A stretch of 64,000 nucleotides of DNA. It comes from Flavobacterium humidisoli (GTDB taxonomy: Bacteria > Bacteroidota > Bacteroidia > Flavobacteriales > Flavobacteriaceae). The notes below the pieces were generated by a model. The model worked only from the letters and a program-made list of their open reading frames with translations. It did not search any database and was not told the DNA's origin. Below, piece after piece: positions 33,563-42,346 of this stretch; within the stretch, counting starts at the first letter, position 1; every line of letters begins with the position of its first letter. The DNA is taken from NCBI RefSeq assembly GCF_023272795.1, contig NZ_CP096829.1, positions 620,001-684,000 of the forward strand. The letters run 5' to 3'. Both the position numbers and the translations under genes were made by a program.

Positions 33563-34798
33563 ATGAAAAAAACTTTTTTACTTATTCTTTTTCTTTGTTG
33601 CACTTTCATGAATGCACAGGTTACTTTTGAAAAAGGATACTTTATTTCTAACAATGGAAAACGAACAGAATGTTTAATTCGAAACTTAGACTGGAAAGAC
33701 AATCCAACTGATTTTAGGTACAAAATAGATCCAAACGACAAGGACTATATAACCGAAACTATTGCAAACGTTTCTGAATTTGGTATTGGAAACACTATCA
33801 CCTTCAAAAGGGCAAAAGTAAAGATAGATCGTTCAACTGATGACTTATCCAAGATATCACAAACAGGAAAACCAGTTTGGGAAGAAAGCACACTTTTTCT
33901 TCGTGTTTTAGTTACTGGCGAAGCATCATTATATTCTTATAGAGAAGCAAATCTTTTCAGATATTTTTATGAAACGAAAGAAGTGCCTCTTGAACAGCTT
34001 GTGTACCTTAGATACATTGAAACACAAAATGAAAATGCCAGTAAAAATCTTAAGGAGAACAACTATTATAAGCAGCAGTTAAACCTAAATGTAAGATCGT
34101 CAAACACTACTGAGAACGACATTAAAAACTTGTCTTACACAAAATCTGATTTGACGAAATATTTTATAAAATTCAACAATATTTCTCCTGACACGGAAAC
34201 TACAAAAGCATCAGCTGATGGAGAGAAAAACATTTTCCATATTAAAATTACTCCAGGAATAAGCTTAATTTCTTTATCCATGGACAGTAAAGGTCTACCG
34301 TACCGCAATATAAAATTAGACAATAAAACCAATTTTAAAATTGGTCTTGAAGCAGAATATATTCTTCCATTCAACAAAAATAAATGGAGCGTATTTTTAA
34401 ATCCGACATACCAGAAATACAAAAATCAAAAAAGCTATAGCCTTCCTGGTCTTTTCCCTACATCTCCTTTAGAGGAACATGAAGTAGATGTAGAATACAG
34501 CGGAATACAGATTCCGATGGGAATTCGCCACTACCTTTTCTTGGACAAAAATTCAAAATTCTTTATCAACGCAGGATTTACTTTCGATGCGGGCAAAAGT
34601 AAAGTTGTCTACGACAAAGATAGAGTTAGTGAAAGCACAGCCGGATCTAATCTAGCCTTTGGTTTTGGATATAATTTTAAAGATAAATTTGGTATAGAAG
34701 CAAGATTAAACACCAAAAAAGATTTAATGGCCGAGTATAGCGATCTTGCTGCAAACTATGGCTCTGTTGATTTTATCTTTTCATACACGGTTTTTTAA
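33563..34798 (+). CDS. Outer-membrane beta-barrel protein, function unknown
   Basis: A 411-residue protein with a signal peptide (1-19, ending FMNA). An N-terminal soluble part (about 20-200) follows, with FEKGYFISNNGKRTECLIRN and many charged residues. A C-terminal eight-strand-like barrel (about 215-411) has FHIKITPGISLISL, IGLEAEYILPF, GIQIPMGIRHYLFL and FGIEARLNTKKDLM, ending in aromatic Phe. This is the OMP_b-brl layout common in Bacteroidota. No enzymatic signature is seen. It is monocistronic, with an excellent terminator downstream. Confidence 0.75.
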   Translation: MKKTFLLILFLCCTFMNAQVTFEKGYFISNNGKRTECLIRNLDWKDNPTDFRYKIDPNDKDYITETIANVSEFGIGNTITFKRAKVKIDRSTDDLSKISQTGKPVWEESTLFLRVLVTGEASLYSYREANLFRYFYETKEVPLEQLVYLRYIETQNENASKNLKENNYYKQQLNLNVRSSNTTENDIKNLSYTKSDLTKYFIKFNNISPDTETTKASADGEKNIFHIKITPGISLISLSMDSKGLPYRNIKLDNKTNFKIGLEAEYILPFNKNKWSVFLNPTYQKYKNQKSYSLPGLFPTSPLEEHEVDVEYSGIQIPMGIRHYLFLDKNSKFFINAGFTFDAGKSKVVYDKDRVSESTAGSNLAFGFGYNFKDKFGIEARLNTKKDLMAEYSDLAANYGSVDFIFSYTVF

Positions 34799-34824
34799 GC
34801 CAATTTTTTTATAACTTAATAATT

Positions 34825-34867
34825 AAACAGTTTACAGAAATTAATGATTTCTATAAACTGTTTTTTT
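34825..34867 (+). terminator. Intrinsic terminator after the barrel gene
   Basis: A 17-bp stem (34825-34841 with 34847-34863, one mismatch; core AAACAGTTTA / TAAACTGTTT) with a 5-nt loop and a T run. Confidence 0.85.
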
Positions 34868-34934
34868 ATCTAATTTTATCAACAACTACCTTTGTAACCA
34901 AACCTCATTTATTCAAAAGTACTATCTTTACAAC

Positions 34935-35936
34935 ATGATATTAGTAACTGGAGGAACTGGTTTAGTTGGTGCACATTTATTACTTCATTTAATTGAAAAT
35001 GGAGAAAATGTTCGGGCTATTTACAGAAGTCAAAACAAAATTGAAAAAACAAAATCGGTTTTTGATTTTTATAAAAAAGCAGATTTGTTTGAAAAGATTA
35101 ATTGGCTTGAAGCCGATATTCTAGACATACCTTCACTTGAAACTGCTTTTATTGACATTAAACAAGTTTATCATTGCGCAGCTTTTATTTCGTTTGAACC
35201 CAAAGACGAAGAAATCCTTAGAAAAACCAACATCGAAGGAACTGCCAATATGGTCAATTTTGCTATTGCCAAAGAAGTAGAAAAGTTTTGCTATATCAGT
35301 TCAATTGCCGCTTTAGGAGATATTGCTCCTCACGAAACACACATTACAGAAGAAACAGATTGGAATCCCGAGAAACCGCATAGCGATTACGCTATTTCTA
35401 AATATGGTGCCGAAATGGAAGTTTGGCGAGGGCATCAAGAAGGCTTAAATGTTATTATTGTAAATCCAGGAGTTATTTTAGGTCCGCCAAAAACGATGGA
35501 TATTTTTGACGAAGGCAGTAGTGAAATTTATCGAAAAGTTTCAAAAGGACTTCCATTCTACACACTGGGAAGCACGGGTTTTATCTCGGTTGACGATGTT
35601 GCAAAAACAAGTCTTGAATTGATGAAAAGCGAAATAAAAAACGAACGTTTCACGCTTATCTCAGACAATATTGTTTTTAAGGATCTTTTAGATACCGTTT
35701 CTGACACTTTAAAAGTAAAAAGACCACACATTCATGCAAAGCCTTTCCTAATGAATTTCTTGTGGATTACTGATGGAATATTTTCTACTTTATTTTTCAG
35801 AAAAAGAAGCATTACAAAAACAACAGCAAAAGCTTCGTACTCAAAAAATTTGTATAGTAATGAAAAAATAAAAACCGCTCTAGGAACGGTTTTTACTAAT
35901 ATTCATCAATATATTAAAGACAGTTCTAAGCTATAG
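34935..35936 (+). CDS. NAD-dependent epimerase/dehydratase (extended SDR)
   Basis: A 333-residue Rossmann-fold enzyme with the extended-SDR motif VTGGTGLVGAHLLLHL (4-19), the catalytic triad region CYISSIAALGD and the active-site YAISKYGAE (YxxxK), and a substrate region VNPGVILGPPKT. It resembles the dihydroflavonol-reductase-like SDRs that act on sugar nucleotides or hydroxysteroids and related ketones; the substrate is not predictable. The last 6 bases overlap the end of the convergent DUF4296 gene. Confidence 0.9.
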   Translation: MILVTGGTGLVGAHLLLHLIENGENVRAIYRSQNKIEKTKSVFDFYKKADLFEKINWLEADILDIPSLETAFIDIKQVYHCAAFISFEPKDEEILRKTNIEGTANMVNFAIAKEVEKFCYISSIAALGDIAPHETHITEETDWNPEKPHSDYAISKYGAEMEVWRGHQEGLNVIIVNPGVILGPPKTMDIFDEGSSEIYRKVSKGLPFYTLGSTGFISVDDVAKTSLELMKSEIKNERFTLISDNIVFKDLLDTVSDTLKVKRPHIHAKPFLMNFLWITDGIFSTLFFRKRSITKTTAKASYSKNLYSNEKIKTALGTVFTNIHQYIKDSSKL

Positions 35937-36419
35937 TCTTTTTCTTCTGTCTTGCATTTGCATTTGAGCTCTTTTTATAGAATCGACATTAACCTTAGGA
36001 GTTACTTTCTTCACAGAATCTTTTGAAACTTCTTGTGCTTTCTTTTTAGTTTCCTTAGCTGCTTTTTTCTCATCAATTTTAGCTAAAGAATCTGCCGCTC
36101 GCTGGTTTACAGAAATTCTTTTATTCACTTGGTCAAACATGTCTTTATAATTTTCATAATCTGAAGCATAATACATGTTGTTTTGAGCAAATTGAAGACT
36201 ATCTACTTTATATTTCTTTAAAATAAATTTCGTCGGATCATTTTCTATAGAATCCAAAGACAATGGTTTCTGATATCTCATCGCTTCCAAAAGAGACAAA
36301 TCATACATAATATCAATCATTTTGTCTTTCTCAATAAGCTTTGCAGGCTGTTGTACAACTTCCTTTTTACAGCTTATAGAAAGAAACAAAACCAATATTA
36401 TTACTATAAAATTCTTCAT
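35931..36419 (-). CDS. DUF4296 lipoprotein
   Basis: A 162-residue protein with a lipobox ending at Cys17 (FLSISCKK). The helical DUF4296 domain (about 28-115) contains MIDIMYDLSLLEAMRYQKP and FILKKYKVDSLQFAQNNMYYASDYENYKDMF. A charged tail (KKAAKETKKKAQEVSKDS...) ends in RRKRL. Function unknown. It lies 9 bases after pyrC in the same operon, an order common in flavobacteria. Confidence 0.85.
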   Translation of the reverse strand: MKNFIVIILVLFLSISCKKEVVQQPAKLIEKDKMIDIMYDLSLLEAMRYQKPLSLDSIENDPTKFILKKYKVDSLQFAQNNMYYASDYENYKDMFDQVNKRISVNQRAADSLAKIDEKKAAKETKKKAQEVSKDSVKKVTPKVNVDSIKRAQMQMQDRRKRL

Positions 36420-36428
36420 AGTTATTTT

Positions 36429-37769
36429 TTATCTGTCAAACAATAATCTTTTACCCGCTTTGATATCTTTTACTTTAAAGTTATTATAAACCAATTCACC
36501 GTTTACAAAAGTATGTGTGATTCTAGATTTAAAAGTATAACCCTCAAATGGAGACCAGCCGCATTTGTATAAAATATTTTCAGGTTTCACGCTCCAAGGC
36601 AAACTTGGATTTACGATTACCAAATCGGCATAGTATCCTTCTTTTATAAAACCTCTTTTTTCAATTTTAAAAATCTTAGCTGGATTGTGGCACATTTTCT
36701 CCACAATTTTCTCCACACTAATTTTTCCTTGATGATGCGCTTCGAACATTGCTACAACTGCATGCTGAACAAGCGGACCTCCAGAAGGCGCATTCAAATA
36801 AGACTGCTGTTTTTCTTCTTTTGTATGAGGAGCGTGATCGGTTGCAATTACATCAATTCTTCCGTCGTTTAAGGCTTTCCAAAGTTCTGCACGATCTTCG
36901 GCAGTTTTAACCGCAGGATTCCATTTAATGAAATTTCCTTTTGTTTTATAATCTTCATCTGTAAACCAAAGGTGGTGTACACAAACCTCAGCCGTAATTT
37001 TTTTATCTTCTAATGGAATTTTATTCGTAAATAATTCCATTTCTTTCGCAGTTGAAAGGTGGAAAATATGCAATCTTGCTCCAGTTCTTTTAGCTAAAGC
37101 TACTGCTTTTGAAGAAGAAATATAACAAGCCTCTGCACTTCTAATTAAATGGTGTGCCGTAACTGGAACATCGTCTCCATATTGCTCTTTAAAAGCAGCC
37201 AGATTATTTTTAATTGTAGTCTCGTCTTCACAGTGAACTGCAATTAACATTGGAGTGCTCGAAAAGATTTTTTCTAAAACCGCTTCATTATCAACTAACA
37301 TATTCCCAGTTGATGAACCTAAGAAAATTTTAACCCCAGCAACATTTTTTGGGTTTGTTTTTAAAACTTCTTCCAAGTTATCATTTGTCGCACCCATCAT
37401 AAACGAATAATTCGCAAATGATTTTTGAGATGCAATTTGATATTTATCTTCTAAGATTTCCTGAGTAACCGCATTAGGAACTGTATTGGGTTGTTCGATA
37501 AAAGAAGTAATACCTCCTGCAACAGCAGCACGAGATTCTGATTCGATATCTCCTTTATGTGTTAAACCTGGTTCTCTAAAATGCACTTGATCATCTATTG
37601 CGCCAGGCATTAAATAATTTCCTTCAGCATCGATTACAATACAATCTGAAGTTTTTAATGAAATGCTGTCTGCAATTTCAACAATCAGATCATTTTCAAT
37701 TAAAACATCACCTTCAACAATTGTCCCTTCGTTTACAATTTTGGCATTCTTTATTAAAATCCTGTTCAT
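36429..37769 (-). CDS. pyrC: Dihydroorotase
   Basis: Cyclises carbamoyl-aspartate to dihydroorotate in pyrimidine synthesis. The 446-residue amidohydrolase has the metal/substrate region DDQVHFREPGLTHKGD (59-74), the segment VCVHHLWF, and the late ATDHAPHTKEEK motif with the catalytic Asp. The first histidine of the usual HxH metal pair is replaced by Gln61 (QVH), which is worth noting because HxH normally binds the metal. Length fits the class I multifunctional-type enzymes. It is co-transcribed with the glycosyltransferase gene (10-base gap) and DUF4296. Confidence 0.93.
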   Translation of the reverse strand: MNRILIKNAKIVNEGTIVEGDVLIENDLIVEIADSISLKTSDCIVIDAEGNYLMPGAIDDQVHFREPGLTHKGDIESESRAAVAGGITSFIEQPNTVPNAVTQEILEDKYQIASQKSFANYSFMMGATNDNLEEVLKTNPKNVAGVKIFLGSSTGNMLVDNEAVLEKIFSSTPMLIAVHCEDETTIKNNLAAFKEQYGDDVPVTAHHLIRSAEACYISSSKAVALAKRTGARLHIFHLSTAKEMELFTNKIPLEDKKITAEVCVHHLWFTDEDYKTKGNFIKWNPAVKTAEDRAELWKALNDGRIDVIATDHAPHTKEEKQQSYLNAPSGGPLVQHAVVAMFEAHHQGKISVEKIVEKMCHNPAKIFKIEKRGFIKEGYYADLVIVNPSLPWSVKPENILYKCGWSPFEGYTFKSRITHTFVNGELVYNNFKVKDIKAGKRLLFDR

Positions 37770-37779
37770 TTTGGTTGAT

Positions 37780-38505
37780 TTATAATGAATTGACTAATTT
37801 TCTTATTCTAAGTGAAATTACTCCAAGTATCGCCTCTTTAATGATCGCATTGCTCATTTTAGAAACTCCTTTTGTTCGATCTGTAAAAATAATTGGGACT
37901 TCGGTAATTTGAAATTTAGCACAATAAGTTCTGTACTTCATCTCGATTTGAAACGCATATCCAACAAATTTTATTTTGTTCAGATTGATTTTTTCTAAAA
38001 CCTCTCTTTTGTAACAAACAAAACCTGCAGTAGCATCATGAATTTTCATTCCGGTAATAAATTTTACATACACAGAGGCAAAGTAAGACATCAAAACTCG
38101 GCTTAGAGGCCAGTTTACAACATTTACCCCCGTTACATAACGAGAACCAATTGCCAAATCTGCTCCGCCAAAATGACAAGCATCGTATAATTTTTCTAAA
38201 TCATTTGGGTTATGCGAAAAATCGGCATCCATCTCAAAAATAAATTGATAGTCGCGCTCCAAAGCCCATTTAAAGCCATGAACATATGCAGTTCCTAATC
38301 CAGACTTTTTTGTTCTTTGTTCTAAAAAAAGTTTTCCTGGAAATTCTTCCTGTAAAGCGATCACTTTTTTAGCAGTATGATCTGGAGAATTATCATCGAT
38401 AATCAGCAAATGAAAAGATTTATGCTGCGAAAGTACAGCTCTAACTATACTTTCTATGTTTTCAATTTCGTTATAAGTGGGAATTATGACAATACTATCA
38501 TTCAT
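37780..38505 (-). CDS. Polyprenol-phosphate mannosyltransferase-type GT2 enzyme
   Basis: A 241-residue family 2 glycosyltransferase resembling dolichol/polyprenol monophosphomannose synthases. The N-terminal IIPTYNEIENI and IIDDNSPDHT match the nucleotide-binding part, and the DxD motif is in EMDADFSHNP (Asp93-Asp95). The later RYVTGVNVVNWPLSRVLMS and GYAFQIEMKYR are characteristic. No C-terminal transmembrane region is present, so it is the single-domain type. It probably makes the lipid-linked sugar donor for envelope glycosylation. It is first in the operon with pyrC and DUF4296. Confidence 0.9.
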   Translation of the reverse strand: MNDSIVIIPTYNEIENIESIVRAVLSQHKSFHLLIIDDNSPDHTAKKVIALQEEFPGKLFLEQRTKKSGLGTAYVHGFKWALERDYQFIFEMDADFSHNPNDLEKLYDACHFGGADLAIGSRYVTGVNVVNWPLSRVLMSYFASVYVKFITGMKIHDATAGFVCYKREVLEKINLNKIKFVGYAFQIEMKYRTYCAKFQITEVPIIFTDRTKGVSKMSNAIIKEAILGVISLRIRKLVNSL

Positions 38506-38527
38506 TTTTTTCTCGGTAATTTCACCG

Positions 38528-38535
38528 CAAAAGTA
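38528..38535 (-). promoter_or_regulatory. -7 element TACTTTTG of the GT2/pyrC operon
   Basis: Minus-strand TACTTTTG matches TAnnTTTG 22 nt before the ATG at 38505. There is no clear -33 TTG. Confidence 0.45.
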
Positions 38536-38612
38536 AACTTTTTATAGCATTTGATTCATAATAAATATATAATAAAAGTATTGCATCAAAAAATTACTAA
38601 TTTTGTATCGCT

Positions 38613-39281
38613 ATGATTGAACAACTTCATCCTCGAATAATCGAAAACAAGGACTGGGCAACACTTTTATTTGTGGTGACCTTTGCCGTTGTTGCCATGA
38701 CAAAATCGGCTTACGAAACAAGATTTAGTGAGTTTAGTAAACTTATTTTTTCTGATAAATACGCTAAAATTTATCGAGACAACAGCCACATGAAAAACAG
38801 CTTTACAGTTGGTTTATTTTTTGTACAAATTGTATCGTTTGCCTTTTTCATTCTGCTTACAATGAATGCTTTTGGATACGCTTCAAAAACCGACTGGGTT
38901 CTATTCATCCAGATTGCCACTTTTCTGCTTTATTTCATTTTAGGAAAGTATTTAATTGAAAAAATTGTAGCAGCTTCATTCAATATTGACGATTTTGTAG
39001 AGCTATTTAACTTACAAAAGGTAACCTACAGGACTTATATAGGCGTTTTAATCCTTCCAATCAATGCCATTTTGTTTTATTACAACAATATTCCGCAGAT
39101 TATTCCGCTAGCAATCATAGGTATTTCGCTGTGTATTAGTGTATACTCTTACTTTATTTCAATTAAAACGTATCAAAACGTAATAATCGGTAAGTTATTT
39201 TATTTTATTTTGTATCTTTGCGCTCTTGAAATAGCCCCTTATTATTTTCTCTATTATTGGATAGCAAAAGGGAGTGCTTAG
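38613..39281 (+). CDS. DUF4271 membrane protein
   Basis: A 222-residue inner-membrane protein with about six hydrophobic helices (from about residue 16 to the C-terminus) and the DUF4271 pattern of a W-x-T start (NKDWATLLFVVTFAVVAM) and a conserved TYRTYIGVLILPIN segment. Function unknown. It is followed at once by hemD, a neighbour seen in other flavobacteria, and a TATCTTTG box for hemD lies inside its 3' end. A TAATTTTG box at 38598-38605 lies 8 nt before its ATG. Confidence 0.85.
   Translation: MIEQLHPRIIENKDWATLLFVVTFAVVAMTKSAYETRFSEFSKLIFSDKYAKIYRDNSHMKNSFTVGLFFVQIVSFAFFILLTMNAFGYASKTDWVLFIQIATFLLYFILGKYLIEKIVAASFNIDDFVELFNLQKVTYRTYIGVLILPINAILFYYNNIPQIIPLAIIGISLCISVYSYFISIKTYQNVIIGKLFYFILYLCALEIAPYYFLYYWIAKGSA
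39213..39220 (+). promoter_or_regulatory. -7 element TATCTTTG inside DUF4271, for hemD
   Basis: TATCTTTG sits in the coding region of the DUF4271 gene, 75 nt before the hemD ATG at 39296. It is a possible internal promoter that would let hemD be expressed on its own. Confidence 0.35.
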
Positions 39282-39295
39282 TAAATATTTATAAT

Positions 39296-40045
39296 ATGAA
39301 AGTGAAAACAATTTTGGTGTCACAGCCTGAACCTAAAGTGGAGAATTCTCCTTACTTTGAGCTCCAACAAAAACACAAAATAAAAATTGATTTCAGACCA
39401 TTTATTCATGTAGAAGGGGTTAGCGCAAAAGAGATTCGATTACAAAAAATCGATCTTAATCATTACACTGCGATCATTTTAACAAGTAGAAATGCTGTAG
39501 ATCATTTTTTTAGAGTGGCTGATGAAATGCGTTACAAAGTTCCTGAAGGATTGAAATATTTTTGTCAATCTGAGGCTGTTGCGTTTTACCTTCAAAAGTA
39601 TGTTGTGTACAGAAAACGTAAAATTTACGTTGGAGCAAAAGATTTTGCAGATTTATCTCCGCTAATTAAAAAGTACAAAGACGAGAAGTTTTTACTTCCT
39701 GCATCTGACCAATTAAATGCAGATGCTCCTGTTACATTAAACAGTTTAAAAGTAGATTGGGCACAAGCTATTTTTTACAGAACTGTAATGAGTGATTTAT
39801 CTGACCTAGCTGACGTTTATTATGATGTTTTAGCTTTTTTCAGTCCAACAGGAATTAAATCATTGTTTAAAAATTTCCCAGATTTTAAACAGAACGATAC
39901 CAGAATTGCCGTATTTGGAAGCACAACTCAAAAAGAAGCTCTAGATCATGGTTTAAGAATTGATATTCTTGCTCCAACTCCTGAAACTCCTTCTATGACA
40001 ATGGCTTTAGAAAAATATGTAGCAGAAGCCAACAAAGGAAAATAA
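39296..40045 (+). CDS. hemD: Uroporphyrinogen-III synthase
   Basis: Closes and isomerises hydroxymethylbilane to uroporphyrinogen III in heme and corrinoid synthesis. The 249-residue protein has the two-lobed HemD pattern: MKVKTILVSQPEP start, TAIILTSRNAVDHFF and FCQSEAVAFYLQKY in the first lobe, and VLAFFSPTGIKSLFKNF and RIAVFGSTTQKEALDHGL in the second. Sequence conservation in HemD is always low, but these positions fit. ATG 39296 is preferred to a start inside the DUF4271 gene. No other hem gene is adjacent. Confidence 0.88.
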   Translation: MKVKTILVSQPEPKVENSPYFELQQKHKIKIDFRPFIHVEGVSAKEIRLQKIDLNHYTAIILTSRNAVDHFFRVADEMRYKVPEGLKYFCQSEAVAFYLQKYVVYRKRKIYVGAKDFADLSPLIKKYKDEKFLLPASDQLNADAPVTLNSLKVDWAQAIFYRTVMSDLSDLADVYYDVLAFFSPTGIKSLFKNFPDFKQNDTRIAVFGSTTQKEALDHGLRIDILAPTPETPSMTMALEKYVAEANKGK

Positions 40046-40064
40046 CCTAAGAATAAAAATATAC

Positions 40065-40121
40065 TCCCGAAGCCTCGGGATAAAAATCCAAATTCCAACT
40101 AATCATTGGGATTTGGATTTT
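40065..40121 (+). repeat. REP-like palindrome plus terminator-like AAATCCAAATT element
   Basis: TCCCGAAGCCTCGGGA (40065-40080) is a near-perfect palindrome of a dispersed family (also at 55940 and 59337). It is followed by AAAATCCAAATTCCAA (40083-40098) / TTGGGATTTGGATTTT (40106-40121), one mismatch, with T after it, which probably ends hemD. Further down, 40201-40232 repeats TTGGAATTTGGAATTT. The rest of the 40046-40310 gap holds no gene. Confidence 0.7.
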
Positions 40122-40310
40122 TTGTTTTTAGGATTTCTATTATACGTCCTATTGTAGTAAAATCGCGAACTATGTTTTTAATTTGAGACCTAGACTTGGG
40201 TTTTGGAATTTGGAATTTCAATATTGGAGTTTTCTTTTGTTCAGCATTTTAATTACATTTGATTTCTATTCAAAACCCAAATCACAAAAAATAGTTACAA
40301 ATTGTAAGTT

Positions 40311-40781
40311 ATGAAAATCAACTCCCTCTTAATTGAAATTGACGGAATCGACAAAGAAATTCTTCGTTATCTTATGGATGACGCTCGAAAACCGATTTTG
40401 CAAATCGCTAATAAAATCGGAATTTCTGGAGCCGCGATTCATCAGAGATTAAAAAAACTGGAACAATCAGGCGTAATCTCTGGCTCTAAGTTTACTGTAA
40501 ATCCAAAAGTTTTAGGTTACAATACAATGGCATTTGTTGGAGTTTATTTGGATAAAGCTTCGAGAAACTCAGAAGCCGTAAAAGAACTTAGAAAAATACC
40601 CGAAGTCTTAGAATGCCATTATACCACTGGAAACTGGTCTGTTTTAATTAAGATTATCTGTCGTGACAACGAACATTTAATGCAACTCTTAAATACCAAA
40701 ATTCAAGCAATTGAAGGGGTTTCAAGAACAGAAACTTTTATATCACTAGATCAGCAGATTGATAGACAAATACAGCTTTAA
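40311..40781 (+). CDS. Lrp/AsnC family transcriptional regulator
   Basis: A 156-residue regulator with an N-terminal HTH (about 12-60: IDKEILRYLMDDARKPILQIANKIGISGAAIHQRLKKLEQSGVI) and a C-terminal RAM/AsnC ligand domain (about 75-150) with a family-typical TGNWSVLIKI strand. Such regulators bind amino acids and control their metabolism. The target is unknown. A TACATTTG box is at 40254-40261. It is monocistronic, ending in a repeat and a terminator. Confidence 0.93.
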   Translation: MKINSLLIEIDGIDKEILRYLMDDARKPILQIANKIGISGAAIHQRLKKLEQSGVISGSKFTVNPKVLGYNTMAFVGVYLDKASRNSEAVKELRKIPEVLECHYTTGNWSVLIKIICRDNEHLMQLLNTKIQAIEGVSRTETFISLDQQIDRQIQL

Positions 40782-40845
40782 TTAGAAAATGTGACAATTT
40801 GATAATTTATTCAATTAGAAAATCCGGCAATTAGATAATTTCTCA
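40781..40845. repeat. Tandem 33-bp repeat after the Lrp gene
   Basis: Two imperfect copies (40781-40813 and 40814-40845), both ATTAGAAAAT...CAATT-GATAATTT. They overlap the Lrp stop codon and precede the terminator; similar AATTAG words recur beyond it. Confidence 0.6.
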
Positions 40846-40853
40846 AAAATAAA

Positions 40854-40886
40854 AAACCCGACAAGTTTAAAAAACCTGTCGGGTTT
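40854..40886. terminator. Bidirectional terminator
   Basis: AAACCCGACA (40854-40863) / TGTCGGGTTT (40877-40886), a 10-bp stem identical to the one at 7473-7504. It lies between the convergent Lrp and peptidase genes. Confidence 0.8.
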
Positions 40887-40927
40887 GCTATAAATTTTCT
40901 AATTGACTAATTATTACAATTAAATAA

Positions 40928-41614
40928 TTAATTCCTTCTGCTTCCAGAATAAATTGATATATAGTACAGCAACGTTGCAATCGAACCAATTGCAGCTACT
41001 ACGTAAGTTCTTGCTGCCCATTTTAAAGCATCTTTTGCTCCTGCCTGCTCTTCTTGAGTAAGCATGTGTTTGTTTTCTAGCCAAGCCAAAGCACGATTAC
41101 TTGCATCATATTCTACCGGAAGCGTAATAACCGAGAACAAAGTGGTTGCGGCAAAAATGATAATTCCGATTAATAATAATCCAGGAAAAACTTTAATCAT
41201 TAAAATTCCCGCAATTAAAATCCATTGTACATAATTTGAAGCTACGCTTACGATTGGTACTAATTTAGAACGCATGGTCAACCATTCGTAACCAATTGCA
41301 TGCTGCACAGCGTGACCACATTCGTGCGCTGCAACGGCCGCAGCAGCTGCATTACGATGGTTGTAAACTGCTTCACTTAAGTTTACTGTTTTATCTGAAG
41401 GGTTATAATGATCTGTTAACTGGCCTGGTGTCGAAATAACACGAACATCTGTGATTCCGTTATCGGCAAGCATTTTTTCAGCAATTTCTCTTCCGCTCAT
41501 TCCGTTTCTTAATTGCAGTTTCGAATATAATTCAAACTTACTTTTCAGCTGCGAGCTTACCAGCCAACTGAAAAGCATTATAGCTCCAGCAATAATTAAA
41601 TATCCTGATCCCAT
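40928..41614 (-). CDS. Membrane zinc metallopeptidase (YugP-like)
   Basis: A 228-residue membrane protease of the Zn_peptidase_2 family. There is an N-terminal membrane helix (about 3-20), then TVNLSEAVYNHRNAAAAAVAAHECGHAVQH with the HExxH-type zinc site (His97, Glu98, His101), and three hydrophobic helices (about 118-142, 148-165, 200-220). The third ligand is presumably the Glu/Asp in VEYDASNRAL. Substrate unknown. It follows the NarL-type regulator on the same strand with a 102-base gap. Confidence 0.9.
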   Translation of the reverse strand: MGSGYLIIAGAIMLFSWLVSSQLKSKFELYSKLQLRNGMSGREIAEKMLADNGITDVRVISTPGQLTDHYNPSDKTVNLSEAVYNHRNAAAAAVAAHECGHAVQHAIGYEWLTMRSKLVPIVSVASNYVQWILIAGILMIKVFPGLLLIGIIIFAATTLFSVITLPVEYDASNRALAWLENKHMLTQEEQAGAKDALKWAARTYVVAAIGSIATLLYYISIYSGSRRN

Positions 41615-41716
41615 TTTTTTATGTTTTTAGATTGATTTTTAAATTTACAAAACAAACTGCAAATTGCGAACCATTTTAACAAAATGCCATTTTGACATTA
41701 TTTTACCATTTTTGAC

Positions 41717-42346
41717 TTAATTCAACATGTTGTTTTTAAGTAGAAAAGCAATTAATTCTGCCACATTCTTCATTTTATATTTCTGAAGAATATTGCGTCG
41801 ATGAGTTTGAACGGTCAAAAAACTCAAAAATAAATCATCAGCGATTTCTTGAGTCGACTTTCCTTGCGAAAGTAACAATGCAATATCTCTTTCTCTTCGG
41901 CTCAAACCCGGAATTCGTTCCAAATCTTCAGACAAAGGCTGACTGATTATAGTTTTTACTTCTTCACTAAAAACAATTTCGCCGTCAATTGCTTTGTAAA
42001 TACAGTTTTTAAATTCATCGAAAGAAGCATTTTTAAGAATATATCCGTTTCCTCCGTTCTGGATAAACTGCATAACCAGACTTCTTTCAGACTGGCTGCT
42101 CATTCCTATAATTACAATTTTAGGATGCTTTTGCTTAATTGTTTTGCACAGATCAACTCCGTTTATTACGGGCAGAAAAATATCCATTAAAATCAAATCA
42201 ACTTTACTGTCTTCTATATAATCTAAAAGCGCAATTCCCGATTCGAATTTTTCTACAATTTCTATATTATCTAACTCCGAAAGCAAGCCCGCAATTCCAG
42301 AAATCACAATTGGATGGTCGTCTACTATTACCGTTTTATACTTCAT
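41717..42346 (-). CDS. NarL/LuxR family response regulator
   Basis: A 209-residue regulator with an N-terminal receiver (acidic pair Asp9/Asp10, phospho-acceptor Asp55 in LILMDIFLP, Lys in GYILKNASFDEF) and a C-terminal LuxR HTH (about 145-205, PGLSRRERDIALLLSQGKSTQEIADDLFLSFLTVQTHRRNI). The gene overlaps the end of the kinase gene by about 10 bases. ATG 42346 (MKYKTVIVDDHP) was chosen; ATG 42352 two codons upstream is equally possible. It is the cognate partner of the upstream TPR kinase. Confidence 0.93.
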   Translation of the reverse strand: MKYKTVIVDDHPIVISGIAGLLSELDNIEIVEKFESGIALLDYIEDSKVDLILMDIFLPVINGVDLCKTIKQKHPKIVIIGMSSQSERSLVMQFIQNGGNGYILKNASFDEFKNCIYKAIDGEIVFSEEVKTIISQPLSEDLERIPGLSRRERDIALLLSQGKSTQEIADDLFLSFLTVQTHRRNILQKYKMKNVAELIAFLLKNNMLN

